From Aquimarina sediminis (lineage in GTDB: Bacteria > Bacteroidota > Bacteroidia > Flavobacteriales > Flavobacteriaceae): DNA of 64,000 nucleotides. The position numbers and the translations under genes are program-made. The notes beneath the pieces were generated by a model. That model was given only the letters and a program-made list of their open reading frames with translations. It searched no databases and was not told the origin of the DNA. Positions 1-7,130 of this stretch are shown one piece after another. The stretch lies in assembly GCF_002895435.1 (NCBI RefSeq), contig NZ_POYJ01000006.1, positions 246,515-310,514 of the forward strand. The letters are read 5' to 3'. The number at the start of each line of letters is the position of its first letter. Position 1 is the stretch's first letter.

Positions 1-1173
1 AAATCATTGATAGATATTGAAAAATATAAACAGAAGGCTTTACAAATTTTAAGCCCGATTAAACCTGCCGATAAAGGTACAAATGCTGTTAATAATTTCT
101 TATTCAGCGCTAAGAGAAGTGATGCAAGTAGATTATTGCCAGAATACTACTTGATTTTCTTTCTTTTTTCAGATTTGCTTAATTTTAAAAACCTTGGTCG
201 TTTTGAAAAAATAGCTTGGTCGTTCCCAATTGATTACAAAGGAAAAGCATTCCTTATCGAACACAGGAAATTTGGAGTCGGAGTATTTATACAAGATGAA
301 GAGGACCAAGAAATTGCTAAAGAAATCGCTAAGAAAATTTCAGGTGCAGTAAAAAGTATAAGACCTTACTATGATTATATAGCTGAACAGGCTGTACAAA
401 ATTCTGAATTTAATGTAGTAAACAATAATCGACAATTATTTGAAAGATTTGACTTTTTACTTAATTCATATAAAGTTGAATATCAAAAATTCTTAGATAA
501 TAAAGGTAAAACAGAAAAGAAGGTTGAAAAGTCTGAATTTGGTGAGTTTACTACAGTCACATCCTTGGATTTTGAATTTAAACAAAGAGCGAATTGGTTA
601 GCGATTTCTTGCATAGAAGCATTCTATAGTTGGACAGAACATTTGTTTATTCATTTAGCCATTATCGGACAAGGTTTGAGTGATGGAGAAAAGGTTTCCG
701 AATTAATTGGAGCCGAATGGAAAACTAAATTCAAAGCAGCCATACCTTTGAGTTCGTCCAAAGAAGCAGATAGTTTTTACAATGAACTAATTACTATACG
801 TAACCAATTGAGAAATTTTGTAGCTCACGGAGCATTTGGAAAAGATGGAAATGCTTTTAGATTTCATTCAAAAACAGGAACTGTACCAGTATTAATGAAT
901 CATAAGAAGAAAAAAAATAAATTTTCACTACACGGATTTCTTACATTTAAAGAGAAGGAAGTAATTGAACTAATTGAAGAATTTATTAAATTCCTTTGGT
1001 CAGGAACTACTGCTCCAGCAATGGAATACACTCAAGAATATCAATTACCAACAATTTTAACTCTTTCAGCAAATGGAACTTATGCTGTGGCTTGTGAGAA
1101 TATGGATAATATGAAAGAGTTTGCAGATGAGCTAATGAATGAATTTGATGATGCAGCAAATATGGATTGGTAA
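1..1173 (+). CDS. Hypothetical protein with HEPN-like R-x4-H motif (5' end at window edge)
   Basis: A soluble protein of about 390 residues that I cannot assign to a named family. The frame is still open at the left edge: two sense codons precede a TTG at position 7, so the true start is probably just outside. Counting from that TTG, R269-N-F-V-A-H274 fits the R-x4-6-H signature of HEPN folds, which are often RNA-cutting or RNA-binding toxins; the motif is short and could be chance. The remainder looks helical and charged, with no signal peptide or membrane segment. It ends 10 bp before a convergent XRE gene and belongs to the cassette array that follows. Real gene: likely. HEPN function: inference only. 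Confidence 0.7.
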   Translation, partial: KSLIDIEKYKQKALQILSPIKPADKGTNAVNNFLFSAKRSDASRLLPEYYLIFFLFSDLLNFKNLGRFEKIAWSFPIDYKGKAFLIEHRKFGVGVFIQDEEDQEIAKEIAKKISGAVKSIRPYYDYIAEQAVQNSEFNVVNNNRQLFERFDFLLNSYKVEYQKFLDNKGKTEKKVEKSEFGEFTTVTSLDFEFKQRANWLAISCIEAFYSWTEHLFIHLAIIGQGLSDGEKVSELIGAEWKTKFKAAIPLSSSKEADSFYNELITIRNQLRNFVAHGAFGKDGNAFRFHSKTGTVPVLMNHKKKKNKFSLHGFLTFKEKEVIELIEEFIKFLWSGTTAPAMEYTQEYQLPTILTLSANGTYAVACENMDNMKEFADELMNEFDDAANMDW

Positions 1174-1183
1174 AATCAGTGCA

Positions 1184-1405
1184 TTAATTTCGTAGAAGTT
1201 CAGAAATAGAAATTTCCAAACCTTCAGCAATTTTAATCAAAGTAAGTAAACGAGGATTTGTTCTACCTTTTTCAATCATATATAATTGAGTCCTTCCAAT
1301 CTCACAATCAAAAGCAAATGACTTTTGGTCAATCTCTTTTTCTTCTCTTAATTGCTTGATTTTAGCCCCTAATTTTTGAAAATATTTCTCTTCTTTCGTG
1401 TTCAC
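1184..1405 (-). CDS. XRE-family helix-turn-helix regulator
   Basis: A 73-residue single-domain DNA-binding protein of the Cro/CI (XRE) type. The helix-turn-helix is visible as IKQLREEKEIDQKSFAFDCE followed by the recognition helix region RTQLYMIEKGRTNP, then the usual LLTLIKIAEGLEISISELL ending. It starts at a GTG; no better in-frame ATG was seen. It is divergent from the SymE-like gene, with only about 60 bp between their starts, so it is well placed to repress both genes. It is the only minus-strand gene in the left cassette array. That regulatory role is inferred from position; the family call is firm. Confidence 0.85.
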   Translation of the reverse strand: MNTKEEKYFQKLGAKIKQLREEKEIDQKSFAFDCEIGRTQLYMIEKGRTNPRLLTLIKIAEGLEISISELLRN

Positions 1406-1464
1406 TATACCGAATTTCGATAAATTATTTATATATTGTGTTCGGAATAACGAACAAGTCTTTA

Positions 1465-1659
1465 ATGAGTCGATTTAGAAAGCTAAAAATCTATCAGAAA
1501 CACCAACCTCGGGAATGGAAATATATTGCTGTTCCTGAAATTCGGCTTCAGGGAAAGTGGCTGAAAGAACTCGGATTTGAAATCGGAAAAGAAATTGAGA
1601 TTAAGCAACAAAAGAATAAACTCACTATTACTCTGACTGACAAAAAAGAAGAAAAATAA
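1465..1659 (+). CDS. SymE-like toxin family protein
   Basis: A 64-residue protein matching the C-terminal core of the SymE family (type I toxin SymE_toxin; an AbrB/MazE-like fold in E. coli that acts on RNA or nucleoid). The recognisable part is YIAVPEIRLQGKWLKELGF followed by a G-x-x-I-x-I strand and ITLT. An in-frame GTG at 1438 would add nine residues; I chose the ATG at 1465 because family similarity begins after it. It is divergent from a small XRE gene and stops 5 bp before an attC-like site. SymE relatives are common passengers of mobile arrays. Toxicity here is untested, and no antisense RNA was identified. Confidence 0.7.
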   Translation: MSRFRKLKIYQKHQPREWKYIAVPEIRLQGKWLKELGFEIGKEIEIKQQKNKLTITLTDKKEEK

Positions 1660-1663
1660 CTAC

Positions 1664-1856
1664 GCCCAACAAGGTATAAAAAACATAGGGCATTTAGTGA
1701 GAACTGAAAGGTCTGTGATTGTTTGCAAAGTCGCCAAATATAAAATTTGGCGTTTAAGACAAAAAAGATAAAAGCAAAATATTATATTTGGCTAAGTACC
1801 AATCCGAAACGTATCGCTTATCAACTGCCCTACGTTTCTTATACTAGACGTTAGCG
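1664..1856 (+). repeat. attC-like site S1, long family (about 193 bp)
   Basis: Begins GCCCAAC, a perfect RYYYAAC match, and ends GTTAGCG. Inner arms pair: TATAAAAAACATAGGGCA on the left against TGCCCTACGTTTCTTATA on the right. The middle contains CCAAATATAAAATTTGGC and TTATATTTGGC. It is clearly homologous to the sites at 9625-9821 and 11713-11905. It lies between the SymE-like gene and the next two-gene unit. Confidence 0.65.
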
Positions 1857-1872
1857 ATCATTAACCAAAATT

Positions 1873-2265
1873 ATGGGAAGATGGATGGAAGCTTTAAACA
1901 AAAAGAAAGAAATTGTGTCTGAAATGGCTCCTAACTTTCTTATTCATTGCTCTAGACATTTACCAAAAAATATCAAAAATGAATTTCCAATACTATTGAA
2001 TTTGGATCTCCATTCGGATAAATGGATAGACGAATTACAAACCTTTCAATCTGACAAAATATCTGAACTAAAAAAAGAAATCGAAAGAGTACGCAGAATA
2101 CTTAACAGAGAAGAGTTTGTTCCAAATGTGAATTCAGAAAAAATATTAAAATTTTGGACGACGGAGGACTACAAATTGAAAGATATAAATGATGACATCT
2201 ATGAGTTAAAATCTTTCTTCAAAAAGTCTATCGAACAAAATTTAGAAGTAAAAATCTATTTATAA
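1873..2265 (+). CDS. Hypothetical protein, charged and helical
   Basis: A 130-residue protein with no family I recognise. It is rich in Lys, Glu and Asp, has no signal peptide or membrane helix, and its middle (residues about 55-80, KISELKKEIERVRRIL) looks like an amphipathic or coiled-coil helix. It begins 17 bp after the end of an attC-like site and is followed after 2 bp by a membrane protein gene, so the two are probably co-transcribed as one cassette. A cytosolic partner of that membrane protein is possible but not shown. Confidence 0.65.
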   Translation: MGRWMEALNKKKEIVSEMAPNFLIHCSRHLPKNIKNEFPILLNLDLHSDKWIDELQTFQSDKISELKKEIERVRRILNREEFVPNVNSEKILKFWTTEDYKLKDINDDIYELKSFFKKSIEQNLEVKIYL

Positions 2266-2267
2266 TT

Positions 2268-2792
2268 ATGGAATTCAAAAGTCACATATTAGAATTAAAA
2301 ATAATTCTAATCTTGATCGCAATTTTAGGGTTAGGATTGACATTTGGAATTGAAACAAAATTGATTAACATAGATTTATCAAGTATTTTTATTGTAATTA
2401 CATCAGTTATTCTTTTAGTTGGTGTATACAGTTATTACGCAATTATGAATAATGATTTTATTCTTAATGATGAGGAAATGTTAATTATAAATCGATTCAT
2501 ATTCTTCAAAAGAGAAGAAAAGATTAGATTGGATAGAATAAAAAGAATAATATTTCGAGATGACACTAGTATAAATTTACTTTCTGGATATAAATGGGTT
2601 AGAATTGAGTATTTAACAGATTCAAAATCATTGAAATCTAAAACAGTATATTGCAATGGAATGGAATATGATGCATTTGATGAGAATCTTAACTTTCCGA
2701 CTTTTGACGAGTTTTTCGATGAACTGGAAAGGAGAGGTTTGAATATTAAATGGACAAAAAAACGAACACACAACAAGGTGTATAAATCATAA
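2268..2792 (+). CDS. Two-helix membrane protein with PH-like cytosolic domain
   Basis: A 174-residue protein. Two hydrophobic segments are visible: about residues 9-27 (LKIILILIAILGLGL) and 37-60 (SSIFIVITSVILLVGVYSYY). They are followed by a strand-rich soluble part with MLIINRFIFFKREEKIRLDRI, which resembles bacterial PH-type domains of small membrane proteins. The gene follows its neighbour by 2 bp, so translational coupling is likely. Its last 25 bp, including the stop codon, lie inside the left arm of the next attC-like site, a feature typical of cassette genes. The function is unknown and the PH-like reading is tentative. Confidence 0.65.
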   Translation: MEFKSHILELKIILILIAILGLGLTFGIETKLINIDLSSIFIVITSVILLVGVYSYYAIMNNDFILNDEEMLIINRFIFFKREEKIRLDRIKRIIFRDDTSINLLSGYKWVRIEYLTDSKSLKSKTVYCNGMEYDAFDENLNFPTFDEFFDELERRGLNIKWTKKRTHNKVYKS

Positions 2793-2832
2793 TGGCTTCG
2801 CCATATAACGATTCATACACGCAACGTTGTGC
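2768..2832 (+). repeat. attC-like site S2, short hairpin (65 bp)
   Basis: Runs from ACACAAC to GTTGTGC. The arms GTGTATAAATCAT and ATGGC pair with GCCAT and GATTCATACAC around a TTC loop. It overlaps the 3' end of the preceding gene. The bases GTTGTGCATA at its right end are the reverse complement of TATGCACAAC at 6974-6983. Confidence 0.65.
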
Positions 2833-3092
2833 ATAATGCTGAAAACCGAGCAAACCATCTACATTTGAACTAAAAAAAGCCAACGCACAGTCAAGCACAT
2901 TTCATTTTTTTCGTGCCTCAAAAAATAAAAAGAGCTTACCTTTTCCCACCGCACCACTGATCAAATTATTTTCATCACTTCTTTTCGACCCCATTACCAA
3001 AAATTCGACTTCAACAACTTATTCCTGAAAAGGAAGTTGTATCGCTTCATCTTTGTAAAGAATATAAGATAATTTATTAAAAAATAACAAAA
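2833..3092. other. Noncoding leader of the 4.1 kb cassette
   Basis: About 260 bp without a credible gene between an attC-like site and the Spy-like repeat protein gene. It is A/T-rich with several purine runs. I see no hairpin strong enough to call, and no clean TTTG/TAnnTTTG promoter pair, although a promoter for the following genes is expected here. Confidence 0.4.
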
Positions 3093-3707
3093 ATGAAAAC
3101 ATCAAGAAACATAATAACAATCCTGTTACTAACTTTATTTAATGTAGCAAGTTACGCACAAGAAAGACAACTTACAGAAGAACAGAAAGAGAAATTAAAG
3201 GTACATCTCCAAAAGTCCTTTGAAAAATTAGACTTATCAGAAGAGCAGAAACCAGAATTTAAAGCAATCACAAAAAAATATGCACTTCAGGTAAAAACGT
3301 TAAGAAACAGTAATGAGAGTAAATCTGCCAAGTACAATGAATTAAAATCGATAATAAGTGCTAAAAACAAAGAAATGAAAGCGTTGCTATCTGCTGATCA
3401 ATACATTGTTTATGAAGCAACTCAAAAAGAAAGGCGAAAGAAGCTTGAATACCTTGTAAAGTTAGACTTATCCGAAGAGCAGAAACCGAAATTTGAAGAA
3501 ATTACAAAAAAGTATGGACTTCAAATGAAAACTTTAAAAACTAGTGGTAAGAGTAAATTTGCCAAGTACAATGAATTAAAATCGATAATAGGTTCTAAAA
3601 ACAAAGAAATGAAAGCATTGCTTTCAGCTGAACAATTCAAGATTTATAAAGAAACCCAAAGAGAAATACAAAAGAAGATAAAAGAGAAGCGTAGAAATAG
3701 AAATTAA
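3093..3707 (+). CDS. Secreted Spy/LTXXQ-like protein with two tandem repeats
   Basis: A 204-residue protein with a clear signal peptide (ITILLLTLFNVASYA, cleavage near residue 22), hence periplasmic. The mature part is two copies of a roughly 75-residue helical unit. Each contains LDLSEEQKP, ITKKY, an AKYNELKSII stretch and NKEMKALLSA-E/D-Q; the first ends near residue 115 and the second near 190. The L-x-x-x-Q pattern and high Lys/Glu content recall periplasmic Spy/CpxP-type (LTXXQ) proteins, which act as chaperones or stress sensors. The two copies are close enough to be a recent internal duplication. It is followed by a tiny lipoprotein gene and a larger lipoprotein gene in the same direction. 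Confidence 0.75.
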   Translation: MKTSRNIITILLLTLFNVASYAQERQLTEEQKEKLKVHLQKSFEKLDLSEEQKPEFKAITKKYALQVKTLRNSNESKSAKYNELKSIISAKNKEMKALLSADQYIVYEATQKERRKKLEYLVKLDLSEEQKPKFEEITKKYGLQMKTLKTSGKSKFAKYNELKSIIGSKNKEMKALLSAEQFKIYKETQREIQKKIKEKRRNRN

Positions 3708-3711
3708 AAAA

Positions 3712-3810
3712 ATGATGAAAAAGGTAAAAAGCAATCTTAAGAAATTAATACTGGCAATGATTGCTGGTTTAGTATTCACATCTTGTGACACTAGTTTTAT
3801 AAGCAATTAA
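3712..3810 (+). CDS. Very small predicted lipoprotein (32 residues)
   Basis: A short reading frame beginning with two adjacent ATG codons four bases after the previous stop. It has a basic N-terminus (MMKKVKSNLKK), a hydrophobic stretch LILAMIAGLVF and a lipobox-like VFTSC, with only seven residues after the cysteine. Position, spacing and composition fit a real mini-lipoprotein; it could also be the start of a decayed longer lipoprotein gene. No homologue recognised. Confidence 0.45.
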   Translation: MMKKVKSNLKKLILAMIAGLVFTSCDTSFISN

Positions 3811-3822
3811 AAAAACAAAAAT

Positions 3823-4674
3823 ATGAGAAATATATTTAAATTATTTTCAGTAATCCTCTTGTTTTCATGTAGCAAAAATGAAGAACCTCAAGAACAGATT
3901 AACCAAGATACCCCTCAAGAACAGGTTAATCAAGATGTTCTTGTGTCAGCTTTTTTTGGACTTGATAATGCACTATCAAGTTTATTATGTAATCAACTAG
4001 GAAGCTTGTTAGATGGTATGCCTGTTAATTTTAAATTCCCATTAGATGCAGCCACCTTGTCAGAATCTGATTTTGAAGTTGTAGATAGCCTTGGAAATAA
4101 ACACATCCCGATGTGTGCTCTTTTAGCACCAGCTAATGAAAACGGAGAAAATCGAACTGTACTTCTATTAGGTGAATTTGGTACCGCTGTTACCAATCCA
4201 CCTGTTGAAGTTAGAGTTGTAGGGGATTTATTTACAACAGATACTTTATCCGGAGAGTCCGCTTGTTCAGAAATCATAAACCTAAACGGAATCACTACCA
4301 CGAATGTTATTCCGCTTGCTGATGGACCAAGTTTATTCTTTGCCCAAAGAATTGAGGGCAATCTGAATGAATGTAATTCAGGAACACAAACGATTCAAGT
4401 TGCTTGGAATGGTGGGATTACACCGTATATAAGTGGTGATACCGAATCTGACTTATTTCAGTACTATATTGGCTATTCTGACAGTTCTGGAGTTCTAATA
4501 CCGCATGTACCTATTTCAATAGCAGATATAAATGACAATGATAACTTTCACCAACTTTGTTTTTCTACAAGTGATGAAATTGTTAAAATTTCAATGATGG
4601 CTAACACAGTCGAAGACCCAAACCACAACCCAAATTTATACAGCGAAATCGATGTTAGTTCCTGCACTCCTTAG
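3823..4674 (+). CDS. Predicted outer-surface or periplasmic lipoprotein
   Basis: A 283-residue protein with a lipoprotein signal (FKLFSVILLFSC, lipid-modified cysteine at residue 16). A short acidic repeat follows, EEPQEQ-INQDTPQEQ-VNQD, probably a tether. The rest is a strand-rich domain with scattered cysteines and no recognised catalytic motif. It starts 12 bp after the mini-lipoprotein and lies in the same 4.1 kb cassette-like unit as the downstream LytS/LytTR system, though a 300 bp gap separates them. Function unknown; the lipoprotein call is firm. Confidence 0.75.
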   Translation: MRNIFKLFSVILLFSCSKNEEPQEQINQDTPQEQVNQDVLVSAFFGLDNALSSLLCNQLGSLLDGMPVNFKFPLDAATLSESDFEVVDSLGNKHIPMCALLAPANENGENRTVLLLGEFGTAVTNPPVEVRVVGDLFTTDTLSGESACSEIINLNGITTTNVIPLADGPSLFFAQRIEGNLNECNSGTQTIQVAWNGGITPYISGDTESDLFQYYIGYSDSSGVLIPHVPISIADINDNDNFHQLCFSTSDEIVKISMMANTVEDPNHNPNLYSEIDVSSCTP

Positions 4675-4975
4675 ACAAGTATTGAAGAAAGCCTTTTCGA
4701 AAAAGGGTATAAAATTTTTACCCAAATTCGTTTTCAGATGATTTTTTTTTGAGAACCAGCTTGGTGACGAATACTTCATCATTTATGACCTTTTAGGGTG
4801 AAATATTATTGAAGGATATAAAAATACCTGAAACAAACTCTGGGATATACTATTTGACCATCCCAATAATGCTCCTAAAAGGTTGTACTCCTGATATAAT
4901 AACCATTGAGTTTTTATGTTAGTTTAAACTAAAAAAATATTTTAAATTGTTGGTTGGTAATTATTAAAATTTTAA
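4675..4975. other. Intergenic region, possible weak terminator at 4692-4706
   Basis: About 300 bp between a lipoprotein gene and the LytS-like kinase gene. CCTTTT-CG-AAAAAGG near 4692-4706 could form a small hairpin followed by a T-rich stretch, a weak terminator at best. Nothing else stands out; the promoter of the kinase operon should lie in its right half. Confidence 0.35.
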
Positions 4976-6007
4976 ATGTCAAAAAATAGTAGAAATACTT
5001 TCATTAGAATTGTTTTGGTATCGTTTTTTGCTATTGCTGTAATGCGATTAGTTAGCTTGGGTATGCCTGAAAACACAGAATTTCAATTGCCAATTCCAAA
5101 GGAATTATTTTTGTTTTTTTACTTACTGGTTTTGAATTTAATTGTGGAAGGCAGCTTATTTTTTGATAGATATTTGAACAGAAAAAGACCTTGGTATTAC
5201 AATCCACAAAAAAGGCTTTTCATTCAAATAGGAATTATCATTCTATGGACATTTATTTGCATTGCGATACCATTTACGATCCAGTATTTTATCAACGGTC
5301 AGTCCTTGATTTATCCCAAAGCACCAGTTATTATATTTACATGTTCCGTTGTTTTTTCTATTGGTTTTATTAGTATTTCTATAGCAATAAACTTTTTTAA
5401 GCAATGGAAAGATTCTCTACTAGATGCAGAATACTATAAACAAGAAAAACTCAAGGCAGATTATCGTGTTTTACAAAATCAGGTAAATCCACACTTCTTG
5501 TTTAATAGCTTAAATGTTTTGATTTCAGAAATAAAACACAATCCAACAAATGCAGAAGATTTTACACGCAAACTATCGAAAGTATATCGATATGTTTTGC
5601 AAAGTAAAAATCACGATTTAATTTCCTTGAAAAAAGAACTTGAATTTATTGATTCCTTTATTTTTTTGCATAAGGTCAGAATTGGAAATGCTTTAGAATA
5701 TGTAGTAAATATTTCTGATGAAATACTACATATGCAAATCCCACCTTTAACCTTACAAATTTTGATTGAGAACGCTCTAAAACACAATATAGCGAATGCT
5801 GAAAATGTGCTGAAAATTTCAATTGAAAGCGATAGTGATAACACTTTAATCGTTAGTAATAACTTACAAATTATTGATACGGTCAATTCAACACACACTG
5901 GTTTAGCTAATTTAAGCAAGCGATTTGAACTTATTAAAAAAGATGGTTTTACTTATGGTAAACAAGAGGGGGAATTTGTGGTAACCATTCCTTTAATCGA
6001 AGAATAA
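4976..6007 (+). CDS. LytS/AlgZ-type sensor histidine kinase
   Basis: A 343-residue inner-membrane kinase. Four hydrophobic segments occupy roughly residues 8-24, 43-62, 83-104 and 117-140, followed by a coiled linker and the His_kinase domain of the LytS/YehU class. The phospho-acceptor is in QVNPHFLFNSLN (H173). The ATP-binding N-box is PPLTLQILIENALKHN, and a G-L-x-N-L-x-x-R motif (TGLANLSKRFELI) completes the ATPase domain. The stop is one base before the ATG of the LytTR response regulator, so the two form a classical pair. The signal sensed is unknown. Carriage inside a cassette-like unit is unusual for a two-component system. Confidence 0.92.
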   Translation: MSKNSRNTFIRIVLVSFFAIAVMRLVSLGMPENTEFQLPIPKELFLFFYLLVLNLIVEGSLFFDRYLNRKRPWYYNPQKRLFIQIGIIILWTFICIAIPFTIQYFINGQSLIYPKAPVIIFTCSVVFSIGFISISIAINFFKQWKDSLLDAEYYKQEKLKADYRVLQNQVNPHFLFNSLNVLISEIKHNPTNAEDFTRKLSKVYRYVLQSKNHDLISLKKELEFIDSFIFLHKVRIGNALEYVVNISDEILHMQIPPLTLQILIENALKHNIANAENVLKISIESDSDNTLIVSNNLQIIDTVNSTHTGLANLSKRFELIKKDGFTYGKQEGEFVVTIPLIEE

Positions 6008-6008
6008 A

Positions 6009-6782
6009 ATGATAAAAATAGCAATAATAGAAGACGAATTGCCAGCACAACGCTTGCTAAAAGAAACCTTGCAGGAAATCAATTTTGATACGAAAGTTAT
6101 TGGGTGTTTGAATAGTATAAAATCTGCTGTGGAGTGGTTCCAAAACAACCCACATCCCGATATTGTTTTGTTGGACATTCAATTATCTGATGGCCTTAGC
6201 TTTGAAATTTTTAAGCAGGCAAAAGTTGAAAGTGCCATTATTTTTACAACTGCTTATGATGAATATGCCATACAAGCCTTTAAAGTAAATAGCATTGACT
6301 ACCTGTTAAAACCAGTAGAAAAAGATGAGTTAAAAACTGCCTTTGAAAAATATCATAACTACAACAAACAGTTTATTCAGAAACAGAATTCCAATATGGA
6401 TTTTTCCGAACTTGCTTCTTTAATTAAAGGTAAAAAGATTGAATACCGTAAACGCTTTCTGATACACTCCAATGAATCGTTTTTTCATTTGCCTGTTGAA
6501 GACATTGCACTCTTTTACAGTATGCAAGGCATTACTTTTGCTGTTACTTTCGAAAAAAGAGAATACCCAGTTAATTTTTCACTCGAAAATTTAAAAGATC
6601 ATTTACAGCCTGATAATTTTTTCAAAATAAATCGGCAATTCATAGTGAATATTGAAGCTATTAAAAGAGTCCATTCCTATTTTAATGGGAAACTAAAACT
6701 TGAAATAAAACTTTTACTCGAAGAAGATATTATTGTCGGAAAAGACAAGGCAGCATCTTTTAAACGTTGGTTAGATAGATGA
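6009..6782 (+). CDS. LytTR-family response regulator
   Basis: A 257-residue two-domain regulator. The N-terminal receiver domain has the acidic pair near residues 8-10 (IIEDE), phospho-acceptor D56 in DIVLLDIQLSDG, the switch Thr in FTTAYDEYA and the conserved Lys in YLLKPVEKDEL. The C-terminal LytTR DNA-binding domain begins near residue 150 (KRFLIHSNESFFHLPVEDI) and includes FFKINRQFIVNIEAI. It is the partner of the kinase encoded just upstream. Targets are often adjacent, but none is obvious downstream. Confidence 0.93.
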   Translation: MIKIAIIEDELPAQRLLKETLQEINFDTKVIGCLNSIKSAVEWFQNNPHPDIVLLDIQLSDGLSFEIFKQAKVESAIIFTTAYDEYAIQAFKVNSIDYLLKPVEKDELKTAFEKYHNYNKQFIQKQNSNMDFSELASLIKGKKIEYRKRFLIHSNESFFHLPVEDIALFYSMQGITFAVTFEKREYPVNFSLENLKDHLQPDNFFKINRQFIVNIEAIKRVHSYFNGKLKLEIKLLLEEDIIVGKDKAASFKRWLDR

Positions 6783-6848
6783 ACAAATAGCAGAAAAAAT
6801 AGTCTTCAAGTTGTAAAAAGTTAAATTTATTTTTCATCGAATATTAGT

Positions 6849-6906
6849 CATACACATTTGCAATTCGCCACAGCCAAGGCTACGTCAAAAATTGCAAAAG
6901 AGTATG
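6849..6906. repeat. Inverted repeat, possible relic attC-like stem
   Basis: CATACACATTTGCAATT at 6849-6865 pairs with AATTGCAAAAGAGTATG at 6890-6906 (15 of 17 positions) around a 24-base loop. It lies between the response regulator gene and the next attC-like site. It lacks the flanking AAC and CGTT boxes, so it may be a decayed site or a terminator-like structure. Confidence 0.45.
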
Positions 6907-6976
6907 TCTTGCCAACGCTCAATTCTGAGCTAAATGACAAACATCGGAAAACTAAGCAGAACGTGAAAATCACTAT

Positions 6977-7106
6977 GCACAACACGGTATATAGCAAATA
7001 GGGCAAATTGTGCTAAATTAAATTTCATACATTTAACAAAAGTAAGTGCCAGCCTGAAAGTTTAGTGCTTTCTACTGCCCTACTTGCTATATAATAAACG
7101 TTGTGT
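6977..7106 (+). repeat. attC-like site S3 (130 bp)
   Basis: Runs from GCACAAC to GTTGTGT. GGTATATAGCAAATAGGGCA on the left pairs with TGCCCTACTTGCTATATAATA read on the right, a long stem; the centre is loosely structured. Its left end TATGCACAAC is exactly complementary to the start of the unit at 2826. Confidence 0.65.
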
Positions 7107-7130
7107 TTCATAAAAAACTCCAACAAAAAA

